A DNA stretch of 20,296 bases from JAKFWI01 sp035549875 (GCA_035549875.1 DASZPV010000224.1:1-20296); one strand, 5' to 3'. Positions 10,328 to 18,348 are shown, counted from the first letter of the stretch. Notes: generated from the letters alone by a model not told the origin. A program made the numbers and translations.

Positions 10328-11131
10328 ATGGCGATAGACCTGATTGCGCTGGAGGACCTGACACTCGCGGCTGGCCGCGAGATCATGGCTGTCTACGCCA
10401 CCGATTTCGAGGCCACCGCCAAGACCGACGGCTCTCCGGTCACCATCGCAGATACCCGCGCCGAGGCGCTGATCCTCGCCGGTCTGACAAAATTGTTTCC
10501 CGGCGTGCCGATCGTTGCTGAAGAGCAGATGGAGGCGGGCAATCTGCCGCGTCTTAAGGAAACGTTCTTCCTGGTCGATCCGCTCGACGGCACGCGCGAT
10601 TTCGTCGAACGCCGCGCCGGCGAATTCACTGTCAATATCGGCATGATCGAAAACGGAAGGCCGATTGCCGGCGTAGTCTACGCACCCGCGTCAGGCGCGC
10701 TTTATTCCGGCGCCGATGGCAAGGCGTTTTATACCCTGTGCGATCCGGATAGCACGGCGCGCAAATCCAAACGCGCGGAGATTCACGTTTCCAGCGCGCA
10801 AGACATTCGCGCCCTGACGAACCGCACGGGCGCTGCATCGCTGAACCCGTTTCTCGATCTGCTGGGCGTAAAGGAAAAGCGCGCGATCAGTTCATCGATC
10901 AAATTGGCTTTGCTCGCCGCTGGCGAGGCCGAACTTTATCCGCGCTTTGGCCCGGTGAATGAATGGGACATCGCAGCCGGCCACGCCGTTCTGCGCGCCG
11001 CCGGCGGCGACTTGATACGGCGCGACGGCTCGCCGATGACCTACGGCCAGCGCGCGCCGGATTTTCTTGTGCGTGGCTTCTTTGCGTATACGCCGGGCGT
11101 TGAGCGGAAATTGCGCGATGTTCTGGTTTAG
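10328..11131 (+). CDS. cysQ: 3'(2'),5'-bisphosphate nucleotidase, CysQ-like
   Basis: This 267-residue protein belongs to the inositol monophosphatase superfamily. The metal ligands are visible as VAEE (E65, E66), DPLDGTRDF (84-92, the family signature) and NEWDIAAGHAVL (211-222). KTDGSPVTIAD near residue 32 and the DGTRDF wording favour CysQ, which hydrolyses 3'-phosphoadenosine 5'-phosphate left over from sulfate assimilation, over inositol phosphatases. ATG at 10328 has no strong ribosome site; it lies 34 bp after nadE and may rely on coupling or reinitiation. Its stop overlaps the argE stop on the opposite strand by 4 bases, leaving no room for an intergenic terminator. Exact substrate is not certain. 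Confidence 0.88.
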   Translation: MAIDLIALEDLTLAAGREIMAVYATDFEATAKTDGSPVTIADTRAEALILAGLTKLFPGVPIVAEEQMEAGNLPRLKETFFLVDPLDGTRDFVERRAGEFTVNIGMIENGRPIAGVVYAPASGALYSGADGKAFYTLCDPDSTARKSKRAEIHVSSAQDIRALTNRTGAASLNPFLDLLGVKEKRAISSSIKLALLAAGEAELYPRFGPVNEWDIAAGHAVLRAAGGDLIRRDGSPMTYGQRAPDFLVRGFFAYTPGVERKLRDVLV

Positions 11132-12285
11132 GCGCTGAGCCGCTCGATCAGGCCACGCATGAAGCGCGCGCCTTCGCCGATTTGATCCTCCGCGATCCAT
11201 TCGTCCGGCTGATGGGCCTGATCGATCGAACCAGGGCCGCACAACACTACCGAGAAATCCGATTGCTGAAAAAGGCCAGCTTCAGCGGCGTAAGAAGCCA
11301 CGTGCGTTTCGTTGTCTCCCGTTAGCGCGCGCGCCAGGGTTTCGGCTTCTCCATTACGGCTGGGCGCGAGCGGGGGCGTATAGGAGCGGCGAATCCAGCG
11401 CACGCCGCCTTCAGGCGCTCGCTGCTTGATCTCCGCGTCGAGCTTGGCCGCTTCCGCCGCGAAACGATCGATGTAGAGTTCGGCGTTTTCGCTGGGCGGC
11501 CAGCGGACATCCCACAGAAACGTGCATTCGCGCGCGAGAATATTGCTCGCGGTGCCGCCTTCGATCTTGCCGATTGTGAGCGTGGCTGACGGAGGCTCGA
11601 ACGGCGAGTCCGTGGGCGCATTGGCCAGCGCCTCCTCGCTCATCCGCAGCACAAATTGCATCAGCTTGAGCGCTTCGGCGTTGGCCGAAACGCCGCGATG
11701 AGGCTGGCTGGAATGGGCTTCCCTGCCGTTGACCGTGACCAGCACGGTGGCGACGCCTTTGTGGCCCGAAAGCACTTTCATGCTGGTCGGCTCGCCGACG
11801 ATCACCGCCGCGGGCCGCGGATAAAGCGCGGCGATGTCGGCGATGAGGCCCGGCGCGCCGAAACAACCGATCTCCTCGTCATAGGAAAACGCCAGGATCA
11901 GCGGGCGCTTCAGCGGCGCCGCCTTGGCCTCGTCTACGTGCGCAAGGGCGAGCGCCAGAAACGTTTTCATGTCCGCCGTGCCGCGGCCATAAAATTTGCC
12001 GTCGCGCCGCGTCAGCGTCCACGGATCGGAAGTCCATAGCTGGCCGTCCACCGGTACGACATCGGTGTGGCCGGACAACACGACGCCGCCCGCCGTTTCA
12101 GGCCCGATCAACGCATGCAGATTGGCCTTGGCGCCATCGGCGCTGGGCACGCGGCGCGTCTTCACGCCGCGCGCATGCAGGAAGGCCTCCACCCATTCGA
12201 TCAGCGCCAGATTTGACCCGCGCGAGGTTGTGTCGAAAGCGATCAGGCGCGCGAGGATGTCGTAGGCGGCGCTTTCAGCAAGCAT
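11128..12285 (-). CDS. argE: acetylornithine deacetylase, M20 family
   Basis: ArgE removes the acetyl group from N-acetylornithine in arginine synthesis. The 385-residue protein has the M20 zinc-binding pattern: SGHTDVVPVDG (H73, D75), GRGTADMK (bridging D105), the catalytic pair YDEEIG (E137, E138) and VGEPTSM (E165), with a late histidine in DQAHQPDEW. A lid domain interrupts the peptidase fold at around residues 175-290. The GxxDMK and EPTSM wording is typical of ArgE rather than DapE. ATG at 12285 has GAGG five bases upstream. It is last in a minus-strand run after GST, FKBP and GNAT genes, 30 bp behind the GNAT gene, and is convergent with cysQ with a 4-base overlap. A related amidohydrolase is possible, but ArgE is the best fit. 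Confidence 0.88.
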   Translation of the reverse strand: MLAESAAYDILARLIAFDTTSRGSNLALIEWVEAFLHARGVKTRRVPSADGAKANLHALIGPETAGGVVLSGHTDVVPVDGQLWTSDPWTLTRRDGKFYGRGTADMKTFLALALAHVDEAKAAPLKRPLILAFSYDEEIGCFGAPGLIADIAALYPRPAAVIVGEPTSMKVLSGHKGVATVLVTVNGREAHSSQPHRGVSANAEALKLMQFVLRMSEEALANAPTDSPFEPPSATLTIGKIEGGTASNILARECTFLWDVRWPPSENAELYIDRFAAEAAKLDAEIKQRAPEGGVRWIRRSYTPPLAPSRNGEAETLARALTGDNETHVASYAAEAGLFQQSDFSVVLCGPGSIDQAHQPDEWIAEDQIGEGARFMRGLIERLSA

Positions 12286-12315
12286 ACTGCCTCTATAGAC
12301 GCGGCCGGCGCCCGT

Positions 12316-12837
12316 TCAAAGCGGCCGGGCGAGCACCACATCGTCGTGCGCCGTAGCGCCGATCGTGAATTTGCGCTTGCCAAGGCGGGTAAAACCGGCG
12401 CCTTCGTAAAAAGCAATGCCGGTTTTGTTCAACCCATTGACGCCGACAATCAGGCGCGCCTTGCCCAATTCTTGCGCGGCTTCGGTGACCGCCTGCAGCA
12501 AGGTCGCGCCAATCTTGCGGCCATGAAACCGCTGCAGCACGTAAAGGCGGTGAATCTCGATATCGTTCGACCGCGGTCCCGGCGCCGGCGTGATCGCCGG
12601 CCCCAGGGAAACGAAACCCACCGGCGCGAGGCCGATCTCGGCCTCAGCCAGCCATAAGCGCGAGGCCGGATCGGAAAGCTGCTCGGCATAGAACGACGCT
12701 GAGTGCTTGACGACGCAATGGGCGCTGATGTCCGCAGCGTCCAGAATGCCGGCATAGGTTTCGAGAAACGTGGCCGCGCCGATCAGCGAGAGCGCGCGCT
12801 CATCGCCGGGCGCGGCGCGCCGGATCGGCGTTTTCAT
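12316..12837 (-). CDS. GNAT-family N-acetyltransferase
   Basis: The 173-residue protein has the GNAT fold landmarks: an N-terminal IRRAAPGDERAL start, a central strand ending IHRLYVLQRFHGRKIGATLL (residues 94-113, the acetyl-CoA binding R/Q-x-x-G-x-G/A region, here FHGRKIG), and the C-terminal NKTGIAFYEGAGFTRLGKR. Such enzymes transfer acetyl from acetyl-CoA to an amine; the substrate cannot be told from the sequence. Its start overlaps the FKBP stop as ATGA (12834-12837), implying translational coupling. The next gene is argE, which removes acetyl groups from ornithine, but nothing shows a shared substrate. Confidence 0.88.
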   Translation of the reverse strand: MKTPIRRAAPGDERALSLIGAATFLETYAGILDAADISAHCVVKHSASFYAEQLSDPASRLWLAEAEIGLAPVGFVSLGPAITPAPGPRSNDIEIHRLYVLQRFHGRKIGATLLQAVTEAAQELGKARLIVGVNGLNKTGIAFYEGAGFTRLGKRKFTIGATAHDDVVLARPL

Positions 12838-13382
12838 TCAAATTTGCCGACTTTTTTGCCCGCCGGTGTTTCATAGCCGAGCAGCTCAACCCTGAACACC
12901 AGCACGGAATTTCCTGGAATCACCGGCGGATGGCCTTCTTCACCGTAGCCGATCTCCGGCGGGATCACGAGGCGAAACTCCGAGCCCGGATGCATGAGCT
13001 GCAACGCCTCGGTCCAGCCGTCGATGACGCGGCCGACCTCGAATTGTGCTGGCGCCCCGCGTTCGTAGGCGCTGTCGAATACGGTCCCGTCTGCCAGCTT
13101 GCCTTCGTACATCACGTTGACCGTGTCGCGTGGGCCGGGAGGCGGCAGGCCTTCGTTGCCCTTCTTCACGATCTCATATTGCAGGCCCGAAGCCGTCACC
13201 ATGACGCCGGGCTTGGCCTTGTTCGCCGCCAAGAATTGCTGGCTGTCAGCGAGTGTTTGTCCCACCGCATCGGCCTCGGCCTTGTCCTGGCGGGCGATCT
13301 CACCGGCCACATCCCCGCCCTGGCCGCAAGACGAAAGCAGAACTGCGCTGGCCAGCGCGAAAGCAACGCTCAGTATTCTCAT
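12834..13382 (-). CDS. FKBP-type peptidyl-prolyl isomerase, probable lipoprotein
   Basis: This 182-residue protein begins with a lipoprotein signal (MRILSVAFALASAVLLSSC), with the lipobox cysteine at residue 19, so it should be exported and lipid-anchored. A charged linker follows (about 30-60), then a FKBP domain: GPRDTVNVMYEGKLADGTVFDS, GRVIDGWTEALQLMHPGSE and PPEIGYGEEG, all characteristic of the prolyl isomerase fold that helps fold envelope proteins. The frame is open upstream to 13442, but ATG at 13382 gives a perfect signal peptide and overlaps the GST stop as ATGA. Its own stop overlaps the GNAT start in the same way. The conserved active-site wording (VIDGW, DGTVFDS, IGYG) suggests an active isomerase. 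Confidence 0.93.
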   Translation of the reverse strand: MRILSVAFALASAVLLSSCGQGGDVAGEIARQDKAEADAVGQTLADSQQFLAANKAKPGVMVTASGLQYEIVKKGNEGLPPPGPRDTVNVMYEGKLADGTVFDSAYERGAPAQFEVGRVIDGWTEALQLMHPGSEFRLVIPPEIGYGEEGHPPVIPGNSVLVFRVELLGYETPAGKKVGKFE

Positions 13383-14050
13383 CGGTACATTCCATCCGCT
13401 TTGGGAAAATCCCAGACTTCTTTCAACGCGCCGGCCTCCCACTCGCGGTAGGCGCTATCTGCATACAGGGTTCGGCAATAGGCGCCGATCACTTCTGGCG
13501 TCGCCACGCCATAGGTGCGCAGGCGCGCGGCGACTGGCGCATAAAACGCGTCAGCGATCGAGCGCGCGCCAAACAAAAATGGGCCGCTTGCGCCATAAGC
13601 GGCGCGCGCGCCCTCCCATAGCGCGAAGATGCGCGCTAGATCGCGGCGCGTATCTTCTGGCCAATCGGGCGCGCGTTCAATCCGGCGGCGGAGGTTCATC
13701 GGAAGATCGCGCCGCAGCGCCGGAAAACCGGAATGCATTTCCGCCGCCGCCGAACGGGCCTGGGCGCGCGCGTTGGACTCGGCAGGCCAGAGCGCCTTGT
13801 TCTGTTCCGCCGCCCATTCGCAGATCGCGAGACTATCGTTGATCACCAGATCGCCGACGTGCAGCGCGGGCACGCGGCCGGAGGGAGAGACCTCAAGGAT
13901 GTGCGCCGATTGCTGCTGGCCGTAGCCCGGATCGGCGCCCAGGCGGCGCACATCTTCGCGGAACGTTATTCCCGCCCATTTCAGCGCGAGCCACGGTCGC
14001 ATCGACCAGGACGAATAATTCTTGTTGCCGATGTAGAGCGTAGGCTGCAC
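13379..14050 (-). CDS. glutathione S-transferase family protein
   Basis: The 223-residue protein has a thioredoxin-like N-terminal domain (LYIGNKNYSSWSMRPWLAL, about residues 5-23, with serines at the catalytic position). The SGRVPALHVGDLVINDSLAICEW stretch (57-79) follows; its VPAL cis-proline and D-S pair bind glutathione. A helical C-terminal domain follows, with SIADAFYAPVAARL matching the N-capping S/T-x-x-D box. Such proteins conjugate or isomerise small molecules with glutathione; the substrate is unknown. The start is GTG at 14050 with GGAG upstream, and ATG is absent before the conserved strand. It heads the minus-strand GST-FKBP-GNAT-argE run, downstream of two terminators that close the previous transcript. 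Confidence 0.9.
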   Translation of the reverse strand: MQPTLYIGNKNYSSWSMRPWLALKWAGITFREDVRRLGADPGYGQQQSAHILEVSPSGRVPALHVGDLVINDSLAICEWAAEQNKALWPAESNARAQARSAAAEMHSGFPALRRDLPMNLRRRIERAPDWPEDTRRDLARIFALWEGARAAYGASGPFLFGARSIADAFYAPVAARLRTYGVATPEVIGAYCRTLYADSAYREWEAGALKEVWDFPKADGMYR

Positions 14051-14080
14051 TTCCGGCTCCGTCGGCCGCTCTCTACCACA

Positions 14081-14110
14081 GAAAACAAACAGCCCGCCTA
14101 AAGCGGGCTG
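14081..14110 (-). terminator. second of two tandem intrinsic terminators after the CsgG-like gene
   Basis: An 8-bp stem, CAGCCCGC (14090-14097) with GCGGGCTG (14103-14110), has a 5-base loop. Read on the minus strand it is followed by TTTGTTTTC (14089 down to 14081). The polarity fits termination of the minus-strand transcript from the CsgG-like gene ahead of the GST gene. Confidence 0.75.
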
Positions 14111-14117
14111 CCATATT

Positions 14118-14158
14118 CAAAAATCACGATGGCGCACTGCCGCGACAGTGCGCCATCG
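14118..14158 (-). terminator. first of two tandem intrinsic terminators after the CsgG-like gene
   Basis: A perfect 13-bp stem, CGATGGCGCACTG (14127-14139) with CAGTGCGCCATCG (14146-14158), has a 6-base loop. On the minus strand it is followed by TGATTTTTGA. It starts about 11 bases after the CsgG-like stop and is the strongest hairpin in the window. Confidence 0.8.
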
Positions 14159-14169
14159 CAATCAGCAAT

Positions 14170-15072
14170 CTACTTGGCCGGGGCCAGATCCGTGTTGTTG
14201 ACCCAGCCGGAATTGTCGTTCTCGTCGGTGACTTCCCAATACACGCCTTCCTTGTTGCCCGTCGGATAGACGAGCGCCCCGGAAGCCAGATCGCGTACTT
14301 TCGAGCCCGAGCCCGTGGGGTATTTCCACAGCGTGGCTTTCGTTGTGACCGAGAAGGCCTTCTTCGGCGCCGAAGCCAGCGTGACGTTGCCGCCGCCCGT
14401 CTGACTGACCATGTCGACATAAGCGTTGAGGAACGCCTGCGTGACGACCTTGCCGATCTCGGTGTTGTCGTAACCGCCGCCGACGACGCCGCCCCCGCCA
14501 AGAAAACCGCCGGCGCCAAACCCAAGATTGGACTTTTGCGCATCGCCCTGCGAGACGACTTCGGTTTCCGTCGTTTTGGTGTTGATCAGCGACAGGATCG
14601 CCGTAGCGGTCTGCTTTTTCACGTTGACGCCGCCGAGCACGGCGCCGAAGCGCCCGCCGACAACGCCGCCCAAAGCGCCGCCAAGGGCGCCGCCGCCGGC
14701 GTTGGAATTCTGCGTCGCGACTTCGGCCTGGATAATATAGTCGGCGGTCGTGATCTGCCCCTTGCCGACATTCGAGCCCGCACGCAGCTCACCGCCGCTG
14801 GCGAGTTCACGCTCAAGCTTGGCGGCGTCGAGACCTGCGCCGCGCTCAACGAGCTTGAAACAGCCCGATTGCTGCACGAACACGCGGAGCAATTTGGCAG
14901 GCGGTTGTAGGCCCATCGCCTGCCAGCCCTGCTGATCGCCGTTAACGATCATCGCAGTGCCGATCTGCTTCGAGCAATGCGGAATCGCGGTCGCGTCGGC
15001 CTTCTTGTCGGCGGCAAGAGCCGGACCGGCCAGCGCGACGAAAATCGCCCCGGAAATCAAAACACTCTTCAT
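14170..15072 (-). CDS. CsgG/HfaB-like secreted protein with C-terminal SH3-like domain
   Basis: The 300-residue protein begins with a signal peptide cut after about residue 20 (MKSVLISGAIFVALAGPALA). It has no lipobox cysteine, unlike classical CsgG lipoproteins. The middle matches the CsgG fold: LLRVFVQQSGCFKLVERG, then ADYIIQAEVATQ, a glycine-rich loop stretch (about 125-148), ILSLINTKTTETEVVSQGDAQKS and a second Gly-rich segment. The last part (about 240-300: ATLWKYPTGSGSKVRDLASGALVYPTG to the YWEVTDENDNSGWVNNTDL end) resembles a bacterial SH3 domain. CsgG makes an outer-membrane secretion pore for curli and HfaB anchors holdfast in Caulobacter. Here no curli or hfa genes adjoin, so the function is open; cell-surface attachment is one guess. 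ATG at 15072 has AGGGGG upstream. Confidence 0.7.
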   Translation of the reverse strand: MKSVLISGAIFVALAGPALAADKKADATAIPHCSKQIGTAMIVNGDQQGWQAMGLQPPAKLLRVFVQQSGCFKLVERGAGLDAAKLERELASGGELRAGSNVGKGQITTADYIIQAEVATQNSNAGGGALGGALGGVVGGRFGAVLGGVNVKKQTATAILSLINTKTTETEVVSQGDAQKSNLGFGAGGFLGGGGVVGGGYDNTEIGKVVTQAFLNAYVDMVSQTGGGNVTLASAPKKAFSVTTKATLWKYPTGSGSKVRDLASGALVYPTGNKEGVYWEVTDENDNSGWVNNTDLAPAK

Positions 15073-15163
15073 GATGAGCGCCCCCTAATATGGCGGCCCG
15101 ACCGCCGGGACGGGCCCTGCCCGCGTACTTAGCACAGGAAAATCGCAGTGGGTATGTGGTCGT

Positions 15164-16396
15164 TTAAAGTTGACGTGGCGGATAGCCCGCGTCCGACAGG
15201 GCGCTGACGATTTCCGCCGTGTGCTGGGCGTCCCGCGTCTCGATCAGGATGTCGAATTCCGCCCCTTTGGCAGGCACATCCAGCGCCAGCCTGTTGTGAG
15301 CGACCTCGATGATGTTGGCGCCCATGGCGCCGAGTATGGTCGATACGGTAGCCAGCAGGCCGGGCCGGTCGTCGCCGATCAGGCGCAGGGAAACGATCCG
15401 CTGCTCGCGCACCAAAGCGCGGGTGAGCACGGATGTCAGCAGCCGCGTGTCGATATTCCCGCCTGTGAGGATCAGGCCGACCTTCTTGCCGCGGAAGCGC
15501 TCGGGATATTGCAGCAGCGCCGCCAGCGAAGCGGCGCCCGCGCCTTCGGCGACGGTTTTTTCGACGTTGCAGTAAAGCGCGATCGCGCGCTCGAAATACG
15601 GCTCCTCGATCAGCAGCACGTCTTCGATCAGCGGCCGGGCGACCGCATAGGTGAGATCGCCGACCTGCTTGACCGCGATCCCCTCGGCAATCGTCGCGCC
15701 GCCGAACTTCGCCGGCTGCCCGCGCATGCGCGCGGTGAACGACGGGAACATCGCCGGCTCAAGGCCGATCACGCGCACGTCCGGTTTGAGATGCTTGACG
15801 GCGGTGGCGACGCCCGAGATCAGCCCGCCGCCGCCGATCGGCACGGGCAGGATTTCAAGATCGGGCGCGTCTTCGAGCATCTCGATGCCGAGCGTGCCCT
15901 GCCCGGCGATTACGTCTGCATCGTTGAATGGATGGACGAAGGTCAGCCCGCGTTCGGCGCATATCTTGTGCGCGTGGATTTCGCTCTCGTCATAGCTTTC
16001 GCCGTGCAGGATGATTTCGGCGCCGAAATAACGCGTCTGCTCCACCTTCACGAACGGCGTGGCGCGCGGCATGACGATGGTTACTGGCACGCCGAGGCGC
16101 TGGCCGTGATAAGCCAGCCCTTGCGCGTGATTGCCGGCCGAGGCCGCGATCACGCCCTGCTTGCGCTCGACCGGCGAGAGCAGCAGCAGCTTGTTGAGCG
16201 CGCCGCGCTCCTTGTAGGAGGCGGCGAATTGCAGGTTTTCGAACTTCACCCACACTTCGGCGCCGGTGATCTGCGACAGCGTGCGCGAGATACGCATCGG
16301 CGTGCGCTCGATCGCGCCTTTCAGGCGCGCGGCGGCGGCGGCGACATCGTCAAACGAAACCGTCTGGTTCGGCAGGGAAAGTGCTGTATCGGCCAT
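15164..16396 (-). CDS. ilvA: threonine ammonia-lyase (threonine dehydratase) with ACT domain
   Basis: The enzyme converts threonine to 2-oxobutyrate and ammonia using pyridoxal phosphate (PLP), feeding isoleucine synthesis or threonine breakdown. The 410-residue protein has the PLP lysine K62 in SYKERGALNKL, the substrate loop ASAGNHAQG (85-93) and the phosphate-binding PIGGGGLISG (186-195). A single C-terminal ACT domain begins around residue 325 (SLRLIGDDRPGLLATVSTILGA) and suggests amino-acid feedback. One ACT domain and about 400 residues match the short form (TdcB-like with ACT) rather than the 500-residue IlvA with two ACT repeats, so the gene symbol is approximate. A TTG-initiated extension to 16435 is open, but ATG at 16396 fits better. 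It lies 41 bp downstream of the ABC ATPase gene. Confidence 0.92.
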   Translation of the reverse strand: MADTALSLPNQTVSFDDVAAAAARLKGAIERTPMRISRTLSQITGAEVWVKFENLQFAASYKERGALNKLLLLSPVERKQGVIAASAGNHAQGLAYHGQRLGVPVTIVMPRATPFVKVEQTRYFGAEIILHGESYDESEIHAHKICAERGLTFVHPFNDADVIAGQGTLGIEMLEDAPDLEILPVPIGGGGLISGVATAVKHLKPDVRVIGLEPAMFPSFTARMRGQPAKFGGATIAEGIAVKQVGDLTYAVARPLIEDVLLIEEPYFERAIALYCNVEKTVAEGAGAASLAALLQYPERFRGKKVGLILTGGNIDTRLLTSVLTRALVREQRIVSLRLIGDDRPGLLATVSTILGAMGANIIEVAHNRLALDVPAKGAEFDILIETRDAQHTAEIVSALSDAGYPPRQL

Positions 16397-16437
16397 GAGC
16401 GGGCGGACCCTAGAGGCGCGGCCAAGCCGTTGCAACG

Positions 16438-18264
16438 TCAGGCGACGGAGAGATCGGCGTCAAACTCGGCGGCAAAGTGGCCGGGGCCCCGCTCGATCAG
16501 CCGCGGCTTGTATTGCTCGGCGTCCGGATCGTCCTTCAGCTTGGACTTGAGAAATCTGAGGCCGGAGCGCGTATCGAGCGGCGAAGGCAGATCGCCCAGC
16601 GCAACGCGCGGCCGGCTGCGCGCAAGCACGGGATCGGGAATCGGCGCCGCGGCCATGAGCGCTTTCGTATAGGGGTGTTGCGGACGCGCGTAGACCGCCT
16701 CGGCGGGACCGTATTCCACCACACGGCCGAGATAGAGCACCATCAGGCGGTGTGAAATCTCGCGCACCACGGCCAGATCGTGGCTGATGAACACCAGGGC
16801 GAGATTGAACTTCTGCTGCAGATCCATCAGCAAGCGGACAATCTGGGCCTGGATCGAAACATCCAGCGCCGAGACGGCCTCGTCGCAGAGGACCAGTTTG
16901 GGCTTCAGGATCATCGCGCGCGCCACGCCGACGCGCTGGTTCTGGCCGCCGGAAAGCTCGTGCGGGTAACGGTTGATCAGCGCCGGATCGAGGCCCACCG
17001 CCTCCATCATGTCGCGTACCATCGCCTCACGCTGATCGCCGGTCAGATCGGCGCGAAAGGAAGCCAGAGGCTCGGCGATCGAACGGCCGATGCTCATCCG
17101 CGGATCGAGGCTGGCGAGCGGGTCCTGGAACACGATCTGCAAATCCTTGCGCGCCGCGCGCACTTCATCCTGATCGGCGCGGCTGAAGCTTCGGCCGAGA
17201 AAAGTCACCGTGCCCTCGGTGATATGCGCAAGGCGCAGGATCGCGCGGGCCAGCGTGGATTTCCCACAGCCGCTTTCGCCGACCACGCCGAGCGTTTCGC
17301 CAGCCTTCAGCGTGAAGCTGACGCCATCGACGGCGCGCAGCATCTTGCGTTTGCCGAACACGCCGCGCTCCAGGCGGATTGGATAGTGCACTTTGAGATC
17401 CTGCACATCGAGCAGGATCGGCGCATCCGGCGCAACCGCCGGCGCCAACGGCGAACGCCCCTGTTCGATCCGCGGGGCCGCTTCGATCAGCGTCCTCGTA
17501 TATTCCTCGCGCGGATTGGCGAACAGATCGGCGACCGGGGCGGTCTCGACGATTTCACCCTTGCGCATCACGCAAACGCGCTGGGCGAGGCGCGCAATCA
17601 CGCCCATATCATGCGTGATCAGCGCAATCGCGGTCCCGGTGTCGTTCTGCAAGTCCTCAAGCAGATCAAGCACCTGCGCCTGCACTGTTGAATCGAGCGC
17701 CGTCGTCGGCTCGTCGGCGATCAGCAGATCGGGGCCGGCCATCATCGCCATGGCGATCATCACGCGCTGACGCATGCCGCCCGAAAGTTCGTGCGGGTAT
17801 TGCCGCAGGCGACGTTCGGCCTCCGGAATGCGCACGCGCTGAAGCCAGTCGATGCAGAACTGCCGGGCCGCGAGCTGCGAACTCACATGATGGTGGCGCA
17901 TCACCTCCATCATCTGGGCTTCAACCGTCATGTGCGGGGTCAGCGCGGTCAGCGGGTCCTGGAACACCATAGAGACCTTGGCGCCGCGCACCTTGTCGAG
18001 TTTGGCGCGCGGCATCTGCAGCACGTCCTCGCCCTGGAACAGCGCCTGGCCGCTGACGCGGGCGTTGGCCGCCGCCAGCCGGAACGCCGCAAGGAACGTC
18101 TGCGTCTTGCCCGAGCCGCTCTCGCCCACGATGCCGAGACATTCGCCGCAGCCGATGCTGAGGGAAACACCCTTCACGGCATGGGAAGGCCCATCGGGCG
18201 TGTCGAAGGTTACGTCGAGGTTCTTGAGTTCAAGCGCGAGGCCTGGGGCCGCGATATCGGACAT
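16438..18264 (-). CDS. dipeptide/oligopeptide-type ABC transporter, fused double ATP-binding protein
   Basis: This 608-residue protein carries two ABC ATPase domains, like fused DppD-DppF or YejF. Domain 1 has Walker A GESGSGKT (48-55), signature LSGGMRQR (160-167) and Walker B LLIADEPTTALD (180-191). Domain 2 has Walker A GESGCGKST (329-337), signature LSGGQNQR (438-445) and Walker B LVLCDEAVSALD (457-468). Oligopeptide-specific C-terminal segments follow each domain (EEYTRTLIEAAPR and HPYTKALMAAAPIPDP). It would power an inner-membrane importer for peptides or related solutes. No substrate-binding protein or permease gene lies next to it, so partners must be elsewhere. The ATG at 18264 is preferred over an open TTG-type extension to 18300; the ribosome site is weak. 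Confidence 0.93.
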   Translation of the reverse strand: MSDIAAPGLALELKNLDVTFDTPDGPSHAVKGVSLSIGCGECLGIVGESGSGKTQTFLAAFRLAAANARVSGQALFQGEDVLQMPRAKLDKVRGAKVSMVFQDPLTALTPHMTVEAQMMEVMRHHHVSSQLAARQFCIDWLQRVRIPEAERRLRQYPHELSGGMRQRVMIAMAMMAGPDLLIADEPTTALDSTVQAQVLDLLEDLQNDTGTAIALITHDMGVIARLAQRVCVMRKGEIVETAPVADLFANPREEYTRTLIEAAPRIEQGRSPLAPAVAPDAPILLDVQDLKVHYPIRLERGVFGKRKMLRAVDGVSFTLKAGETLGVVGESGCGKSTLARAILRLAHITEGTVTFLGRSFSRADQDEVRAARKDLQIVFQDPLASLDPRMSIGRSIAEPLASFRADLTGDQREAMVRDMMEAVGLDPALINRYPHELSGGQNQRVGVARAMILKPKLVLCDEAVSALDVSIQAQIVRLLMDLQQKFNLALVFISHDLAVVREISHRLMVLYLGRVVEYGPAEAVYARPQHPYTKALMAAAPIPDPVLARSRPRVALGDLPSPLDTRSGLRFLKSKLKDDPDAEQYKPRLIERGPGHFAAEFDADLSVA

Positions 18265-18310
18265 GAAGGGCAACCTAGCGGGCCGGCGAGGCCTGTCCAC
18301 AGGGCCCAGA

Positions 18311-18348
18311 GATAAGAAAAGAGGCGCGGCCCCCTCCGACCGCGCCTC
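18311..18348 (-). terminator. intrinsic terminator
   Basis: A 9-bp perfect stem, GAGGCGCGG (18321-18329) with CCGCGCCTC (18340-18348), has a 10-base loop. On the minus strand it is followed by TTTTCTTATC (18320 down to 18311). It sits about 180 bp beyond the SleB-type gene's stop, leaving a stretch that may encode a small RNA. Confidence 0.75.

Noticed and set aside
15170..16672. 500-codon open frame on the plus strand opposite threonine dehydratase
   Set aside because: It is antisense to two well-supported genes and is His/Arg/Asp-rich without any domain; long antisense frames are common at this codon bias.
18321..18348. Terminator for a plus-strand transcript
   Set aside because: There is no T-run after the hairpin on the plus strand (it continues CCATCCCC); the T-run is on the minus side.
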